Below are positions 21,201-30,530 of a DNA stretch of 64,000 nucleotides, piece by piece. The first letter of the stretch is position 1. Each line of letters starts with the position of its first letter. The notes beneath the pieces were generated by a model, which ran no database searches, was not told the origin of the DNA, and was given only the letters and a program-made list of their open reading frames with translations. Source of the stretch: Buchnera aphidicola (Tetraneura ulmi). GTDB lineage: Bacteria; Pseudomonadota; Gammaproteobacteria; Enterobacterales; Enterobacteriaceae. The stretch lies in the NCBI RefSeq assembly GCF_964058925.1, contig NZ_OZ060366.1:36300-100299 (forward strand), written 5' to 3'. The position numbers were made by a program, and so were the translations under genes.

Positions 21201-22442
21201 GTGAAAGTATATTTAGTAGGGGGAGCTGTACGAGACAGTTTATTAAAATTATCAATACACGATAAAGATTGGGTAGTCGTAGGATCTTCAATAGAAAAAT
21301 TATTACAAAAGAAATTTAAACAGGTAGGAAAAGATTTCCCTGTTTTTTTGCATCCTATTAGTCATGAGGAATATGCTTTAGCTAGAACTGAATATAAATC
21401 AGGAAAAGGATATTTAGGTTTTAAAACTAGTTTTTCTTCAGATGTTACTTTAGAAGAAGATTTAAAAAGAAGAGATTTAACTATAAATGCTATAGCTAAA
21501 GATAAAAATGGGAATTTTATAGATCCATTTTTAGGAATTAGAGATTTAAAATTAAGAATATTGAGACATGTTTCTCCTGCTTTTGAAGAAGATCCTCTAC
21601 GAGTTCTTCGAGTGGCTAGATTTGCTGCGAGTTTATCTGAATTTGGATTTATTATAGCTGAAGAAACTCTTAATTTAATGAAAAAAATAGTTAAAAATAA
21701 TGAACTATTGTATTTAAAAGGGGAAAGAATTTGGAAAGAGACAGAAAAAGCATTGAATACAATGAATCCTCAAGTTTATTTTAAAGTATTAGAAGTATGT
21801 GGCGCTATTTTTATTTTGTTTCCAGAAATTTATAAATTATATCTTTTTAGTACGTTTTTTTTTAGTCAAAGTAATTATTTTAGTTATATGAAGAAAATTT
21901 TTGAAAATTTGTCTTATGTTTCTAAAAAAACTAAATCATTAGAAATACGATTTTTGTTTCTCTTTTTTTGTTTTGATTATTATCCAATTTTTTATAAAAA
22001 GAAGGATTTTATTTTAATAAATAAAAATTTCATTTCTTTAATAAATAATTTTTGTAAACGATTAAATATTTCAAATTGTGTTCGAGATTTTTGTATTATA
22101 ATTATTAAAAATTACAGATTTTTAAAAAATATTAAGATTCAAAGTTCAAAAAAAATAATTAATTTTTTAAATTTAATAGATGCATGGAGAAATTGTAATC
22201 AAATTAAAAAAATAGTTTTTTTAATGAATTTAAATTTTTTGGTTAAACAAGAAAACTATTATTTTGAAAATAATATAAAACCAGGAGATTTTTTATTTTC
22301 TATTTATTTAATTTCAAAAAATGTATCTGTAAAACCAATTATATTAAATGGTTTTAAAGGTGTTAATATTAGAAATGAATTATTTAGACAAAGAGTTCTT
22401 GTCGTCGAAAATTGGAGAAATAATTCACTTATTAAAAATTAA
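21201..22442 (+). CDS. cca: CCA-adding tRNA nucleotidyltransferase, HD domain degraded
   Basis: Adds or repairs 3' CCA on tRNAs. I chose the GTG at 21201 because it gives [15 protein letters not shown] as in E. coli, in preference to an in-frame TTG at 21183. The 413 residues match E. coli. Nucleotidyltransferase motifs are intact: [42 protein letters not shown]. In the C-terminal half, where E. coli has the HD site in ATLCHDLGKGL, this protein reads [11 protein letters not shown], and the E. coli HHGHG stretch has no counterpart. So the phosphohydrolase activity is probably lost while CCA addition is kept. Several tRNA genes in this window lack CCA and need it. Confidence 0.93.
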   Translation: MKVYLVGGAVRDSLLKLSIHDKDWVVVGSSIEKLLQKKFKQVGKDFPVFLHPISHEEYALARTEYKSGKGYLGFKTSFSSDVTLEEDLKRRDLTINAIAKDKNGNFIDPFLGIRDLKLRILRHVSPAFEEDPLRVLRVARFAASLSEFGFIIAEETLNLMKKIVKNNELLYLKGERIWKETEKALNTMNPQVYFKVLEVCGAIFILFPEIYKLYLFSTFFFSQSNYFSYMKKIFENLSYVSKKTKSLEIRFLFLFFCFDYYPIFYKKKDFILINKNFISLINNFCKRLNISNCVRDFCIIIIKNYRFLKNIKIQSSKKIINFLNLIDAWRNCNQIKKIVFLMNLNFLVKQENYYFENNIKPGDFLFSIYLISKNVSVKPIILNGFKGVNIRNELFRQRVLVVENWRNNSLIKN

Positions 22443-22511
22443 AAATATTGTATTTTTTAAAATTCAATTTTAAAGAAATACTATTTTTTATTAAAAATAA
22501 ATTTTATTTTT

Positions 22512-22546
22512 TTTAAGCAGCTAAATTGTTTGTTTAACTGCTTAAA
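22512..22546. terminator. hairpin between convergent cca and crr
   Basis: TTTAAGCAGCTAAA (22512-22525) pairs with TTTAACTGCTTAAA (22533-22546), a 14-bp stem with a single C-A mismatch and a 7-base loop. It sits 6 bases beyond the crr stop and 69 beyond cca. On the plus strand it is followed within 8 bases by a T-run that already lies inside crr. It is a probable shared terminator. Confidence 0.6.
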
Positions 22547-22552
22547 TTATTA

Positions 22553-23056
22553 CTATTTTTTTTTAGCTAACATTATCACTGTAGTTCCTGCAATAGTATT
22601 GCCTTTCATTTTTTTTAGTTCTTTAATTTCATCCATATTCGATATGATTACAGGGGTTAAAATTGATTTCGCTTTTTTTTTTAAGATAGATAAATTATAT
22701 TTTAGGATTAAATCCCCAACTTTTACTTTTTGTCCTTCTTTTGCTATTTGGGTAAATCCTTCTCCATTAAGTTCTACTGTATCAATACCGAAGTGTACAA
22801 ATATTTGAATTTTTGGATTTTTAGATTCGATAGAGAAAGCGTGTTTACTTTTAAAAATTTTTCCAATTACACCATTTATTGGAGATAATATTCTTTTTCC
22901 TGATGGTTTTATCGCTATTCCGTCTCCTGCTATTTTTTCTGAAAAAACAACGTCTGGAACATCTTTTAATTTTATTATTTTTCCTGACAATGGAGCAATT
23001 ATTTTTATTTCTTTATCATTTTTATTTTTTTTAAAAAAATCAGAAAATAACCCCAT
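22553..23056 (-). CDS. crr: PTS glucose-specific EIIA component
   Basis: Soluble phosphocarrier passing phosphate from HPr to a membrane EIIBC. The 167 residues match the E. coli protein. His72 ([12 protein letters not shown]) and the phosphorylated His88 ([16 protein letters not shown]) are both present. It ends the ptsH-ptsI-crr operon, 36 bases after ptsI, with AAGGAGAAAGATAC before the ATG. Its membrane partner is not in this window. Confidence 0.97.
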   Translation of the reverse strand: MGLFSDFFKKNKNDKEIKIIAPLSGKIIKLKDVPDVVFSEKIAGDGIAIKPSGKRILSPINGVIGKIFKSKHAFSIESKNPKIQIFVHFGIDTVELNGEGFTQIAKEGQKVKVGDLILKYNLSILKKKAKSILTPVIISNMDEIKELKKMKGNTIAGTTVIMLAKKK

Positions 23057-23092
23057 TAGTATCTTTCTCCTTAAGAATATTTTATTTTTTTT

Positions 23093-24817
23093 TTATAAAT
23101 TTAAATTATTTTTAGTAAATTTATTTATTAATTTTTCTATTTCGATTGAAGTAGACATAGTTAATGCTTCATTAGCTAATTCAATAGCTTTTTTATATTC
23201 TACTTGTCTGATTATTTTTTTTACGTATGGTATAGAAATTGGACTCATACTGAATTCATCTAATCCCATTCCTAGTAAGATGATTGTAGCTTTTGTATCT
23301 CCTGCTAATTCTCCACACATTCCAGTCCATTTTTTTTCTGTATGTGAAGCATCTATTACTTGTTTGATTAGTTTTAGTATTGGAGGACTCATAGGATTGT
23401 ATAGTTTAGAAATTAATTTGTTTCCTCTATCTACAGCTAGAGTATATTGAGTTAGATCGTTTGTTCCTATACTGAAGAAATCTACTTCTTTAGCTAAGAA
23501 ATTAGCGATTATTGCAGATGCAGGGGTTTCTATCATAATTCCTATTTCTATTTTTTTATCGAAAGGAATTTTTTTATTTTTCAGTTCTTTCTTTAAAAAT
23601 TCTAGTTCATTCTTTAGTATACGTATTTCTTCTACTGAAATAATCATCGGAAATAAAATTCTTAATTTTCCAAAAGCAGAGGCTCGAAGTATAGCTCGTA
23701 TTTGTGAGTGTAAAATATCTTTTCTTTGTAAAGATATTCTAATAGCTCTCCATCCTAAGAATGGATTCTCTTCTTTTGGAAAATTCATATATGGTAATTC
23801 TTTATCCCCTCCAATATCCATTGTTCGAATAATAACTGTTTGTTTATCCATGATTTCTGCAATTTTTTTGTATTCAATAAATTGTTCTTCTTCACTTGGT
23901 AAATTTTTTCTTTCCATAAATAAGAATTCAGTTCTATACAATCCAATAGATTCTGATCCATAATTTTTTGCTCCAGTTACATCTCGAATATCTCCAATAT
24001 TTGCACTGATTTCTATTCTATGACCATCTAGTGTTATTGCTGGTAATATTTTTAGGTTTTGTAGTTTTTTTTTTTCGATAAGATATTTTTTTTTAATTTT
24101 TTCTATTTCTATTATTTTTTCTTTTGAAGGATTTATGAAAATTTGATTGTTTAATCCTTCTAATATAACAAAATCATTATTTTTTACTCGACTTGTAATA
24201 TTTCCTGTTCCAACAATCGCTGGTAACTCTAATGATCTGGCAATAATGGATGTATGTGAAGTTTTGCCTCCTAAATCAGTTATTAAACCTAAGATTTTTT
24301 TTGAATTTATTTGTGCTGTTTCTGATGGAGTTAAGTCTTCTGCAACTAATATTACCTTTTTTTTTATTTTTTCTAAGTTAGAAACGTTTATGTTAAATAG
24401 ATTATTTAATAGTCTTGTTCCAATATCTCTAATATCAATTGCTCTATTCTTTAAATATTCATCATTCAATTTTTCTAAACTATTTGCTTGTTTTTCAATG
24501 ATTAGTTGAATTGCGTAGTCAGCAGATTTGTATTTTTTTTTGATTATTTCAATAATATCTTTTTCAAATTCTTCATCTTCTAGTAATAAAATATGACCAT
24601 CGAATATTTCTTTATTTTTTTTTATTTTTTTTTCTGTATCATTTTTTATTTTTTCTAGTTGTTTTATTGTTTTTGTTTTTATTTTTAAGAATTTTTTTAT
24701 TTCTGAATCTATTAAATTAGATGAAATGTTTGTTTGATTAATGATTATTTTTTGTTTTTTTAATAAAAATACTTTTCCAAAAGCAATACCTGGTGATGCT
24801 AAAATCCCTGAAATCAT
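23093..24817 (-). CDS. ptsI: phosphoenolpyruvate-protein phosphotransferase (Enzyme I)
   Basis: First PTS enzyme: takes phosphate from PEP to HPr. The 574 residues match the usual 575. The N-terminal domain carries the active His188 in [21 protein letters not shown] (one residue over the usual display limit is avoided by reading [15 protein letters not shown]). The C-terminal PEP-binding domain has [34 protein letters not shown] and the catalytic Cys in [12 protein letters not shown]. It lies between ptsH and crr on the same strand. Confidence 0.97.
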   Translation of the reverse strand: MISGILASPGIAFGKVFLLKKQKIIINQTNISSNLIDSEIKKFLKIKTKTIKQLEKIKNDTEKKIKKNKEIFDGHILLLEDEEFEKDIIEIIKKKYKSADYAIQLIIEKQANSLEKLNDEYLKNRAIDIRDIGTRLLNNLFNINVSNLEKIKKKVILVAEDLTPSETAQINSKKILGLITDLGGKTSHTSIIARSLELPAIVGTGNITSRVKNNDFVILEGLNNQIFINPSKEKIIEIEKIKKKYLIEKKKLQNLKILPAITLDGHRIEISANIGDIRDVTGAKNYGSESIGLYRTEFLFMERKNLPSEEEQFIEYKKIAEIMDKQTVIIRTMDIGGDKELPYMNFPKEENPFLGWRAIRISLQRKDILHSQIRAILRASAFGKLRILFPMIISVEEIRILKNELEFLKKELKNKKIPFDKKIEIGIMIETPASAIIANFLAKEVDFFSIGTNDLTQYTLAVDRGNKLISKLYNPMSPPILKLIKQVIDASHTEKKWTGMCGELAGDTKATIILLGMGLDEFSMSPISIPYVKKIIRQVEYKKAIELANEALTMSTSIEIEKLINKFTKNNLNL

Positions 24818-24910
24818 AACATTACCTTTAACATAATAATAGCGATAATTTATTTGATATTTTTTTTTATAAAAAAGTAAAATTCTTTAATTTATTTAAA
24901 TTTTTAAAAT

Positions 24911-25168
24911 TTATTCTAATTCTAAAATTAATTGTTCTAATTTTTTTATAGCCGATTTTTCATCTTGTCCTTCTGCAGTTAAAACTATTTCGCTATTTTT
25001 TACTATTCCTAAGGTTTGTAGTTTATATAAACTTTTTGCATTTACAGAAGTCCCTTTAAAAATTACGTTTATATAAGAATTAAATTTTTTAGCTTCTTTT
25101 ACAAATTTTGCAGCAGGACGTAAATGCATTCCATGTTTAGATTTTATTTTTATTTTTTTTTCTAACAT
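24911..25168 (-). CDS. ptsH: phosphocarrier protein HPr
   Basis: Small PTS phosphocarrier of 85 residues. The phosphorylated His15 lies in KHGMHLRPAAKFVKEAKKF. The conserved NAKSLYKLQTLGI region around Ser46 is kept. It starts the ptsH-ptsI-crr operon; the promoter should lie in the long A+T-rich interval to its right. In E. coli cysK stands upstream; here it is missing. Confidence 0.97.
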   Translation of the reverse strand: MLEKKIKIKSKHGMHLRPAAKFVKEAKKFNSYINVIFKGTSVNAKSLYKLQTLGIVKNSEIVLTAEGQDEKSAIKKLEQLILELE

Positions 25169-26242
25169 AAATAATCCTGAATTTTATATTTTTAAATTTT
25201 TTAAATTTTTTTTAAAATTTAAAAATAGTTTATAAGTTAAATATTTATTTACAAATCTAAAAGTTTTTTAAGAAATCTTTTACTAGAATTCAAAGAAACA
25301 TTAAAATTTATTTTTTTTATTTTTTAAGTAGTTTAATTTTTATTGAATTTTTTAACTTTAAAATTTTAGTATAAGTTTTTATATTTTATGTTTTCTAAGA
25401 GTAATTTTCAATCCCTACAGTGTTAGTATGATATGATAACTTTAGAGATTAATTTAGATTTAATAGTTATTATATTGATTTTTTATTTGTAAGTATCTAT
25501 TTTTTTTTGATTTAATAGATATTAATGATTTTTAAAATATAAATTCTTATTTTTTTTAATATTTTTAGTTAAGAAAAGTATTTTTATTTTTCTAATTGAT
25601 AATAGATATCAATTTTTTTTTTATAAACTATTATTTTAGAAAATTATTTTTATAATTAACAATATTTTATCATTCTAAAAATTTTAAATTATTTTTTTCC
25701 TAAGATTTTATAATTTTTGATATTTTTTTAAATTTTAGAAGTATTCTAATGATTTTTAAAAATAAAAAGATAAAGAATTTTTTTTCTAAAACTTTAAATC
25801 ATTTTATTAGAATTAATTATATCTTTTTTAAATTTTTAGTATACAAAAATTTGAATTTTAAAAATTTGTAATTTAAAAATTATTTATTTAATTAGATAAA
25901 TAGAAGGTAGTAGATATTTTTGACATTAGTAATTTAATTGAAGTTAATATTGTTATTAAAAAAATTAGGTTAATGATTTTAAATTAAAATTATTTTAAAG
26001 TTTATATATTTTTTAATAATTTTTTTTAATTTTAATGTTTGAATAACTTTAAGTTATAAACTATCTATTATGTAAGTAGATTATATTGAATCGCGAGAAA
26101 ATGACAAATCTAATTAAAAAATATGGAAATAATTTTTAACTTAGAAACTAATTCTAAAGTTAATTTAAGATAATAGATATTTTCATATATCTATAAAATG
26201 TTATGTGAATGTGTATTCGATTTTTTTTTAATGTGAATAATT
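25169..26242. other. gene-free interval between ptsH and ligA
   Basis: About 1070 bases without a credible open frame on either strand, between divergent genes. In E. coli zipA, cysZ and cysK fill the ligA-ptsH interval, so this looks like a site of gene erosion. I found no recognisable CysK or ZipA residue pattern. The promoters for ptsH (minus) and ligA (plus) must be in here, but no pair of boxes is convincing enough to place. Confidence 0.6.
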
Positions 26243-28009
26243 ATGAAAAATGTAAAAAAAAAAATAAAAAAATTGGAAAGAAAAATATGTTATCATTTGT
26301 ATTTGTACCATACTTTAAATAAACCTAAAATTTCTGATTTAGAATTTGATTTTTTAATTGAAAAATTAGACATACTAAAGAAAAAAATAGGAATAAAAAA
26401 AAAATTTTCATACTTGAATAAAATTGGATCTTCTTTATCTAAAAAATTGAAAACTGTTAAACATTTAACAAATATGTTGTCGTTGGAATCTATAAATTCA
26501 ATCGAGAAATTAGAATATTTTATTAAAAAAATAATTACTTTTTCAAAAAAAAATAATTTAAAGAAACCAGAATTTTGTTGTGAATTAAAATTTGATGGAG
26601 TTGCTTTAAGTTTAATTTATAAACATGGAAAGTTAATCGGTGCTTCAACTAGGGGAAATGGAATCATTGGTGAAAATGTTATTCATAATGTTTATGTGAT
26701 AAAATCGATTCCTAAAAAATTAGTAGGAAATAATATACCAAAATTATTAGAAATTCGTGGAGAAGTAATTATTCACAAAGATGATTTTATTCGGTTAAAC
26801 CAAAGCTTTCGTAATAAAAAAGGTGATTTTTTTTCTAATTCTAGGAATTTAGCTGCTGGATCTTTAAGACAATTAGATCCAATAATAACGAAAAAAAGAA
26901 ATTTGTCTTTTTATTGTCATAGTATTGGTTTTTATACTCCATTTTTAAAGTTTCCCAATAGTCATTTTAATTTTTTAAAACTTTTAGATTCTTGGGGATT
27001 ACCTGTTTATAGTTTAAGACAGTTATGTTTTAATGTTAAAGAAATAGTTTCTTTTTACAAAGAAGTAAAGAAAAAAAGATCTTCTTTAAAATTTGAAATC
27101 GATGGAATTGTTATTAAGACTAATTCTATTGATATGCAAAATAAATTAGGTTTTTCTTCTAAATTTCCTAAGTGGTCCATAGCTTATAAATTTCCGTCTA
27201 AAAAAAAAATAACAAGTATATTAAATATTAATTTTAATGTTTCTAGAACAGGATTAATTATTCCAGTAGCTAAATTGAAACCAGTTTTTATCGATGGTGT
27301 AGAAATAAAGAAAGTATCTCTATACAATCAAAAAAATATGGAAAAATTTGGTTTTTGTATTGGAGATTTAGTCACGATATGTCGTTCTGGAGATGTTATT
27401 CCTAAAATTGTTGATATTAATGTTGAAAATAGAAAAAAAAATAATCTAAAACCAATTAAATTTCCTATTTATTGTCCGTCTTGTAATTCTAAGATAAAAA
27501 ATAAATTTGGAGATAATTTTTTAAGATGTTTTTCTGGATTTGAATGTGTTTCTCAAAGAGAAAGGATGTTAATTCATTTTTTTTCTAAAGATGCATTATA
27601 TATACGTGGTTTAGGGAAAAATATAATTAGAAAATTAGTAGATAAAGATATTATTTTTAGCCCAATTGATGTTTTTAATTTAAAGATTCGAGATCTTGTG
27701 AATTTAAATCGTATTGGAGATGTTTCGATTAAAAAATTATTGTATGAAATATCTGTTTCTAAGGAAACTACATTATCTCGTTTTTTATATGCATTTGGTA
27801 TTAAAGATATAGGTAAAACCGTTTCAGTCAATTTGTCTTCTCATTATAAAAATATAGAGAATTTAATGAATTCAAAATTTGAAGATTTATTATTAGTTAA
27901 AAAAATAGGAAAAAAAGTAGCTAGTAATTTTCTAAGTTTTATAAATAAAGAAGAAAATAGAAAGATTATTTATTCATTGATTAAAATATTTAAATTCAAA
28001 AATAATTAG
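26243..28009 (+). CDS. ligA: NAD-dependent DNA ligase lacking the BRCT domain
   Basis: Seals nicks in replication and repair using NAD. The adenylation motif CCELKFDGVA gives Lys116 as the AMP-accepting residue. FEIDGIVIKTNS and KWSIAYKFPSKK are nucleotidyltransferase motifs, and the OB region follows. The zinc finger has CPSCNSK and RCFSGFEC (four Cys). Helix-hairpin-helix repeats follow at about 460-570. The protein ends at residue 588 where E. coli LigA (671) enters its BRCT domain, and the DNA beyond the stop is short and runs into tRNA genes. So BRCT is absent, not frameshifted. An A11 run lies at codons 4-8. Confidence 0.95.
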   Translation: MKNVKKKIKKLERKICYHLYLYHTLNKPKISDLEFDFLIEKLDILKKKIGIKKKFSYLNKIGSSLSKKLKTVKHLTNMLSLESINSIEKLEYFIKKIITFSKKNNLKKPEFCCELKFDGVALSLIYKHGKLIGASTRGNGIIGENVIHNVYVIKSIPKKLVGNNIPKLLEIRGEVIIHKDDFIRLNQSFRNKKGDFFSNSRNLAAGSLRQLDPIITKKRNLSFYCHSIGFYTPFLKFPNSHFNFLKLLDSWGLPVYSLRQLCFNVKEIVSFYKEVKKKRSSLKFEIDGIVIKTNSIDMQNKLGFSSKFPKWSIAYKFPSKKKITSILNINFNVSRTGLIIPVAKLKPVFIDGVEIKKVSLYNQKNMEKFGFCIGDLVTICRSGDVIPKIVDINVENRKKNNLKPIKFPIYCPSCNSKIKNKFGDNFLRCFSGFECVSQRERMLIHFFSKDALYIRGLGKNIIRKLVDKDIIFSPIDVFNLKIRDLVNLNRIGDVSIKKLLYEISVSKETTLSRFLYAFGIKDIGKTVSVNLSSHYKNIENLMNSKFEDLLLVKKIGKKVASNFLSFINKEENRKIIYSLIKIFKFKNN

Positions 28010-28050
28010 TAATTTTAGATAATTTTTTTATTTTTTTTTTAGAATTTAGT

Positions 28051-28123
28051 TGGGCTGTGCAGGATTCGAACCTGCGACCAATTGATTAAAAGTCAACTGC
28101 TCTACCGACTGAGCTAACAACCC
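28051..28123 (-). tRNA. tRNA-Lys (TTT)
   Basis: A 73-base minus-strand tRNA with anticodon TTT in CTTTTAATC, acceptor GGGTTGT/ACAGCCC and discriminator A. CCA is not encoded (the next bases are AC). It lies 16 bases downstream of tRNA-Val and shares its promoter. E. coli also has Val and Lys tRNA genes next to gltX. Confidence 0.97.
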
Positions 28124-28139
28124 TGATTTTATTTTTTAT

Positions 28140-28212
28140 TGGGCGATGACGGAATTGAACCGCCGACATCCTCCGTGTAAAGGAGGCGCTCTACCATCTG
28201 AGCTAATCACCC
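28140..28212 (-). tRNA. tRNA-Val (TAC)
   Basis: A 73-base minus-strand tRNA with anticodon TAC in TTTACACGG, acceptor GGGTGAT/ATCGCCC with one wobble pair, and discriminator A. CCA is not encoded (the next bases are ATA). It is the first gene of a Val-Lys pair that diverges from gltX. Confidence 0.97.
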
Positions 28213-28231
28213 TGTACTACTAGAACCTTCT

Positions 28232-28259
28232 ATTTTAAGGATTACAAAGAAGTAGTCAA
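28232..28259 (-). promoter_or_regulatory. sigma-70-like promoter of the tRNA-Val/tRNA-Lys pair
   Basis: On the minus strand TTGACT (28259-28254), a 16-base spacer and TAAAAT (28237-28232) each match 5 of 6 consensus bases. The start would fall about a dozen bases before tRNA-Val. Confidence 0.6.
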
Positions 28260-28365
28260 TCTTTTTTTTTAAAATTTTAAAATATGTTTTAATTTTAGTT
28301 AAAGTTTTAAAAATAAATATTTTTTATTTCAAAATATTTTTAATTTAATAGTTGGAACAATAAAA

Positions 28366-29778
28366 ATGAAAGTTAAAACTCGTTTTTCTCCAAGTCCTAC
28401 AGGAGTTTTTCATATAGGAGGAGCAAGAACTGCACTATATTCTTGGTTATTTTCTAAACGATATAATGGAAAATTTTTACTTCGAATAGAAGATACTGAT
28501 ATTAATAGGTCTAAAATTATTTATAATGATTCTATTCTTAAAGGTTTAAAGTGGTTGAATTTAAATTGGGATGAAGGTCCTTATTTTCAAAGTAGTCGAT
28601 TAGTTCGTTATAATCATATAATACAGTCAATGTTAAAAAATAATACTGCTTATAAATGTTATTGTTCAACCAATAGGTTATTAAAATTAAGAAAAAAACA
28701 AATTTTATTAGGTAAAAAACCGAAATATGATGAAAAATGTAGAAATATATCTGAAGGTTATTATCATTCGGATCGTTTATATGCGGTTAGATTTCGTAAT
28801 CCAAAAATAGGTAAAGTTGTTTTTTTAGATCAAGTAAGAGGGAAGATTGAATTTTTAAATAACGAACTAGATGATTTGGTGATTCAAAGATCCAATGGTC
28901 TTCCAACATATAATTTTTCAGTAGTAATTGATGATTATGATATGAAAATCACTCACGTTATTAGAGGGGAAGAACATATTAACAATACGGTTAGACAAAT
29001 TAATATTTTAAATTCATTAGGAAAAAAAATACCTATTTATGCTCATTTATCAACAATATTAAATAATAATGGAAAAAAAATTTCTAAAAGAGATAAAGAT
29101 AGAACTTTTAATGTTTTAGAATATAAAAAACTAGGATTTTTTCCAGAAGCTATGATTAATTATTTATTAAGATTAGGATGGTCTCATGGAAATCAAGAAA
29201 TATTCACGATTGAAGAAATGAAAAAATTATTTTCTTTAAAAAAAATAACTAAGTCATCTAGTTTATTTGATAAAAAGAAATTATTATGGATTAATCGATG
29301 TTATATGAATATTTTACCAAAATCTAAAATAATTAATAAGTTAAGAAATTTTTATTTAGAAAAAAAGATTGGTATTAATAATGGTCCAAATATAAAAGAT
29401 GTATTCGAATTAATGAAAATTAGATGTTCAACTTTATTAGATATGGTTGAATCTTCTCGTTTTTTTTATGAAGATAAATTAGTTATTGATCATTTAGAAG
29501 TCAAAAGAAATATAACTGCTAAAGATATTTGTATTTTAAAATTTATTTTAAATAAAATAAATTTTATTGAAGATTGGAAAATAGAAAAATTATCTCAATT
29601 GCTTAAATCTTGTTTGCTTGAATTAGAAATTTCGTTTAGTGAAGTTGGGAAAATAATTAGATTATCTTTGACTGGAAAAAAACATACTCCAAGTATTAAA
29701 GATATACTATATCTTTTTGGAAAAGAAAAATGTCTTTTTAGAATTAAAAATTTTATAAAAATTTTCAAAATCAAGTGA
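28366..29778 (+). CDS. gltX: glutamyl-tRNA synthetase
   Basis: Charges tRNA-Glu. The 470 residues match E. coli (471). The class I signatures are present: RFSPSPTGVFHIGGARTALY with HIGG at 16-19, and the KMSKS-type loop as KKISKRDKDR near residue 240. LRIEDTDINRS and VIRGEEHINNT are conserved active-site segments. It starts 153 bases from the divergent tRNA-Val/Lys pair, an arrangement shared with E. coli. Confidence 0.97.
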   Translation: MKVKTRFSPSPTGVFHIGGARTALYSWLFSKRYNGKFLLRIEDTDINRSKIIYNDSILKGLKWLNLNWDEGPYFQSSRLVRYNHIIQSMLKNNTAYKCYCSTNRLLKLRKKQILLGKKPKYDEKCRNISEGYYHSDRLYAVRFRNPKIGKVVFLDQVRGKIEFLNNELDDLVIQRSNGLPTYNFSVVIDDYDMKITHVIRGEEHINNTVRQINILNSLGKKIPIYAHLSTILNNNGKKISKRDKDRTFNVLEYKKLGFFPEAMINYLLRLGWSHGNQEIFTIEEMKKLFSLKKITKSSSLFDKKKLLWINRCYMNILPKSKIINKLRNFYLEKKIGINNGPNIKDVFELMKIRCSTLLDMVESSRFFYEDKLVIDHLEVKRNITAKDICILKFILNKINFIEDWKIEKLSQLLKSCLLELEISFSEVGKIIRLSLTGKKHTPSIKDILYLFGKEKCLFRIKNFIKIFKIK

Positions 29779-29851
29779 CTTTTATAGAAATTTAATTTTT
29801 TGTAATAATTTTTATTTTTTTTGTATAAAAAAATGATTTTAAAATTTTAAA

Positions 29852-29880
29852 TTGACATATTTAGTGTTTTTAACTATATA
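29852..29880 (+). promoter_or_regulatory. strong sigma-70 promoter of tRNA-Ala
   Basis: TTGACA (29852-29857) is a perfect -35 box, followed by a 17-base spacer and TATATA (29875-29880) as -10. The predicted start is about 20 bases before tRNA-Ala. It is the best promoter match I noticed in the window. Confidence 0.75.
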
Positions 29881-29908
29881 TTTGTAAATGTATAAAGATT
29901 TTTTAATA

Positions 29909-29982
29909 GGGGTTGTAGCTTATTTTGGAAAAGCGTTTGCATGGCATGCAAAAGATTAGCGGTTCGAATCCGCTCTGCTCCA
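29909..29982 (+). tRNA. tRNA-Ala (GGC)
   Basis: A plus-strand tRNA with anticodon GGC in CATGGCATG, a perfect anticodon stem TTTGC/GCAAA and T-arm AGCGG/CCGCT. The acceptor GGGGTTG/CTGCTCC has a G3-T70 wobble, the key alanine identity element, and one T-T mismatch at 6-67. The D-loop is one base longer than in E. coli alaW. CCA is not encoded (ATT follows the discriminator A). Confidence 0.95.
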
Positions 29983-29992
29983 ATTTTTTTTA

Positions 29993-30038
29993 ATGTTCAC
30001 TACACAATTATTAAATTAAGTAGTGAACATAATTTTTT
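29993..30038 (+). terminator. intrinsic terminator after tRNA-Ala
   Basis: ATGTTCACTAC (29993-30003) and GTAGTGAACAT (30020-30030) form a perfect 11-bp stem with a 16-base loop, followed by AATTTTTTAT on the plus strand. It ends the monocistronic tRNA-Ala transcript and also faces the convergent fliE stop at 30040. Confidence 0.75.
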
Positions 30039-30039
30039 A

Positions 30040-30321
30040 TTAAACAGGCATATTCATAATTTCTTTATAAGCTGACACTAATTTGTTTCTAATTTGTACT
30101 GCTAGTTGTATGGATAGGGATGATTTTTGTAAGTCAATCATTAAATTATGCAGAGAAACGTTGTCTCTTTTTTCAAATAAAGATTTTTGATTAAAAGAAT
30201 TATTCTCATCCTGTGAAAAAATATTTTTTTTAAATTCAGAATTAAATTTGTTTGAAAAAGTAGAAGATTTGTTAAAATTTGGACTTGTGTTTTCGATCAT
30301 TTTTAGACCTTCAATAAACAT
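30040..30321 (-). CDS. fliE: flagellar hook-basal body protein FliE
   Basis: Links the MS ring to the rod and is an early export substrate. The 93 residues are slightly shorter than the E. coli protein (104). The first half is divergent and Ser/Asn/Phe-rich. The C-terminal half is clearly Fli[21 protein letters not shown] and [11 protein letters not shown]. It diverges from fliF across 209 bases, as in E. coli. The start at 30321 has GAGG upstream. Confidence 0.93.
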   Translation of the reverse strand: MFIEGLKMIENTSPNFNKSSTFSNKFNSEFKKNIFSQDENNSFNQKSLFEKRDNVSLHNLMIDLQKSSLSIQLAVQIRNKLVSAYKEIMNMPV

Positions 30322-30530
30322 AACTTCCTCATAAATTTATTTATAGATTTTTTATTAATATATAATATATTAAAGTATTTTTTAAAATCAATATTATTTA
30401 TGATTTATTCTTAAAAATTAATTTAGTTAAAAATAATTTTTTTTTGTAAAAATGTTATGAAAATAATTTTCCGGATATATTTTTTTTCTTGAATAATATT
30501 AAAAGTTTACGTATAAAATAGGAAGATTTC

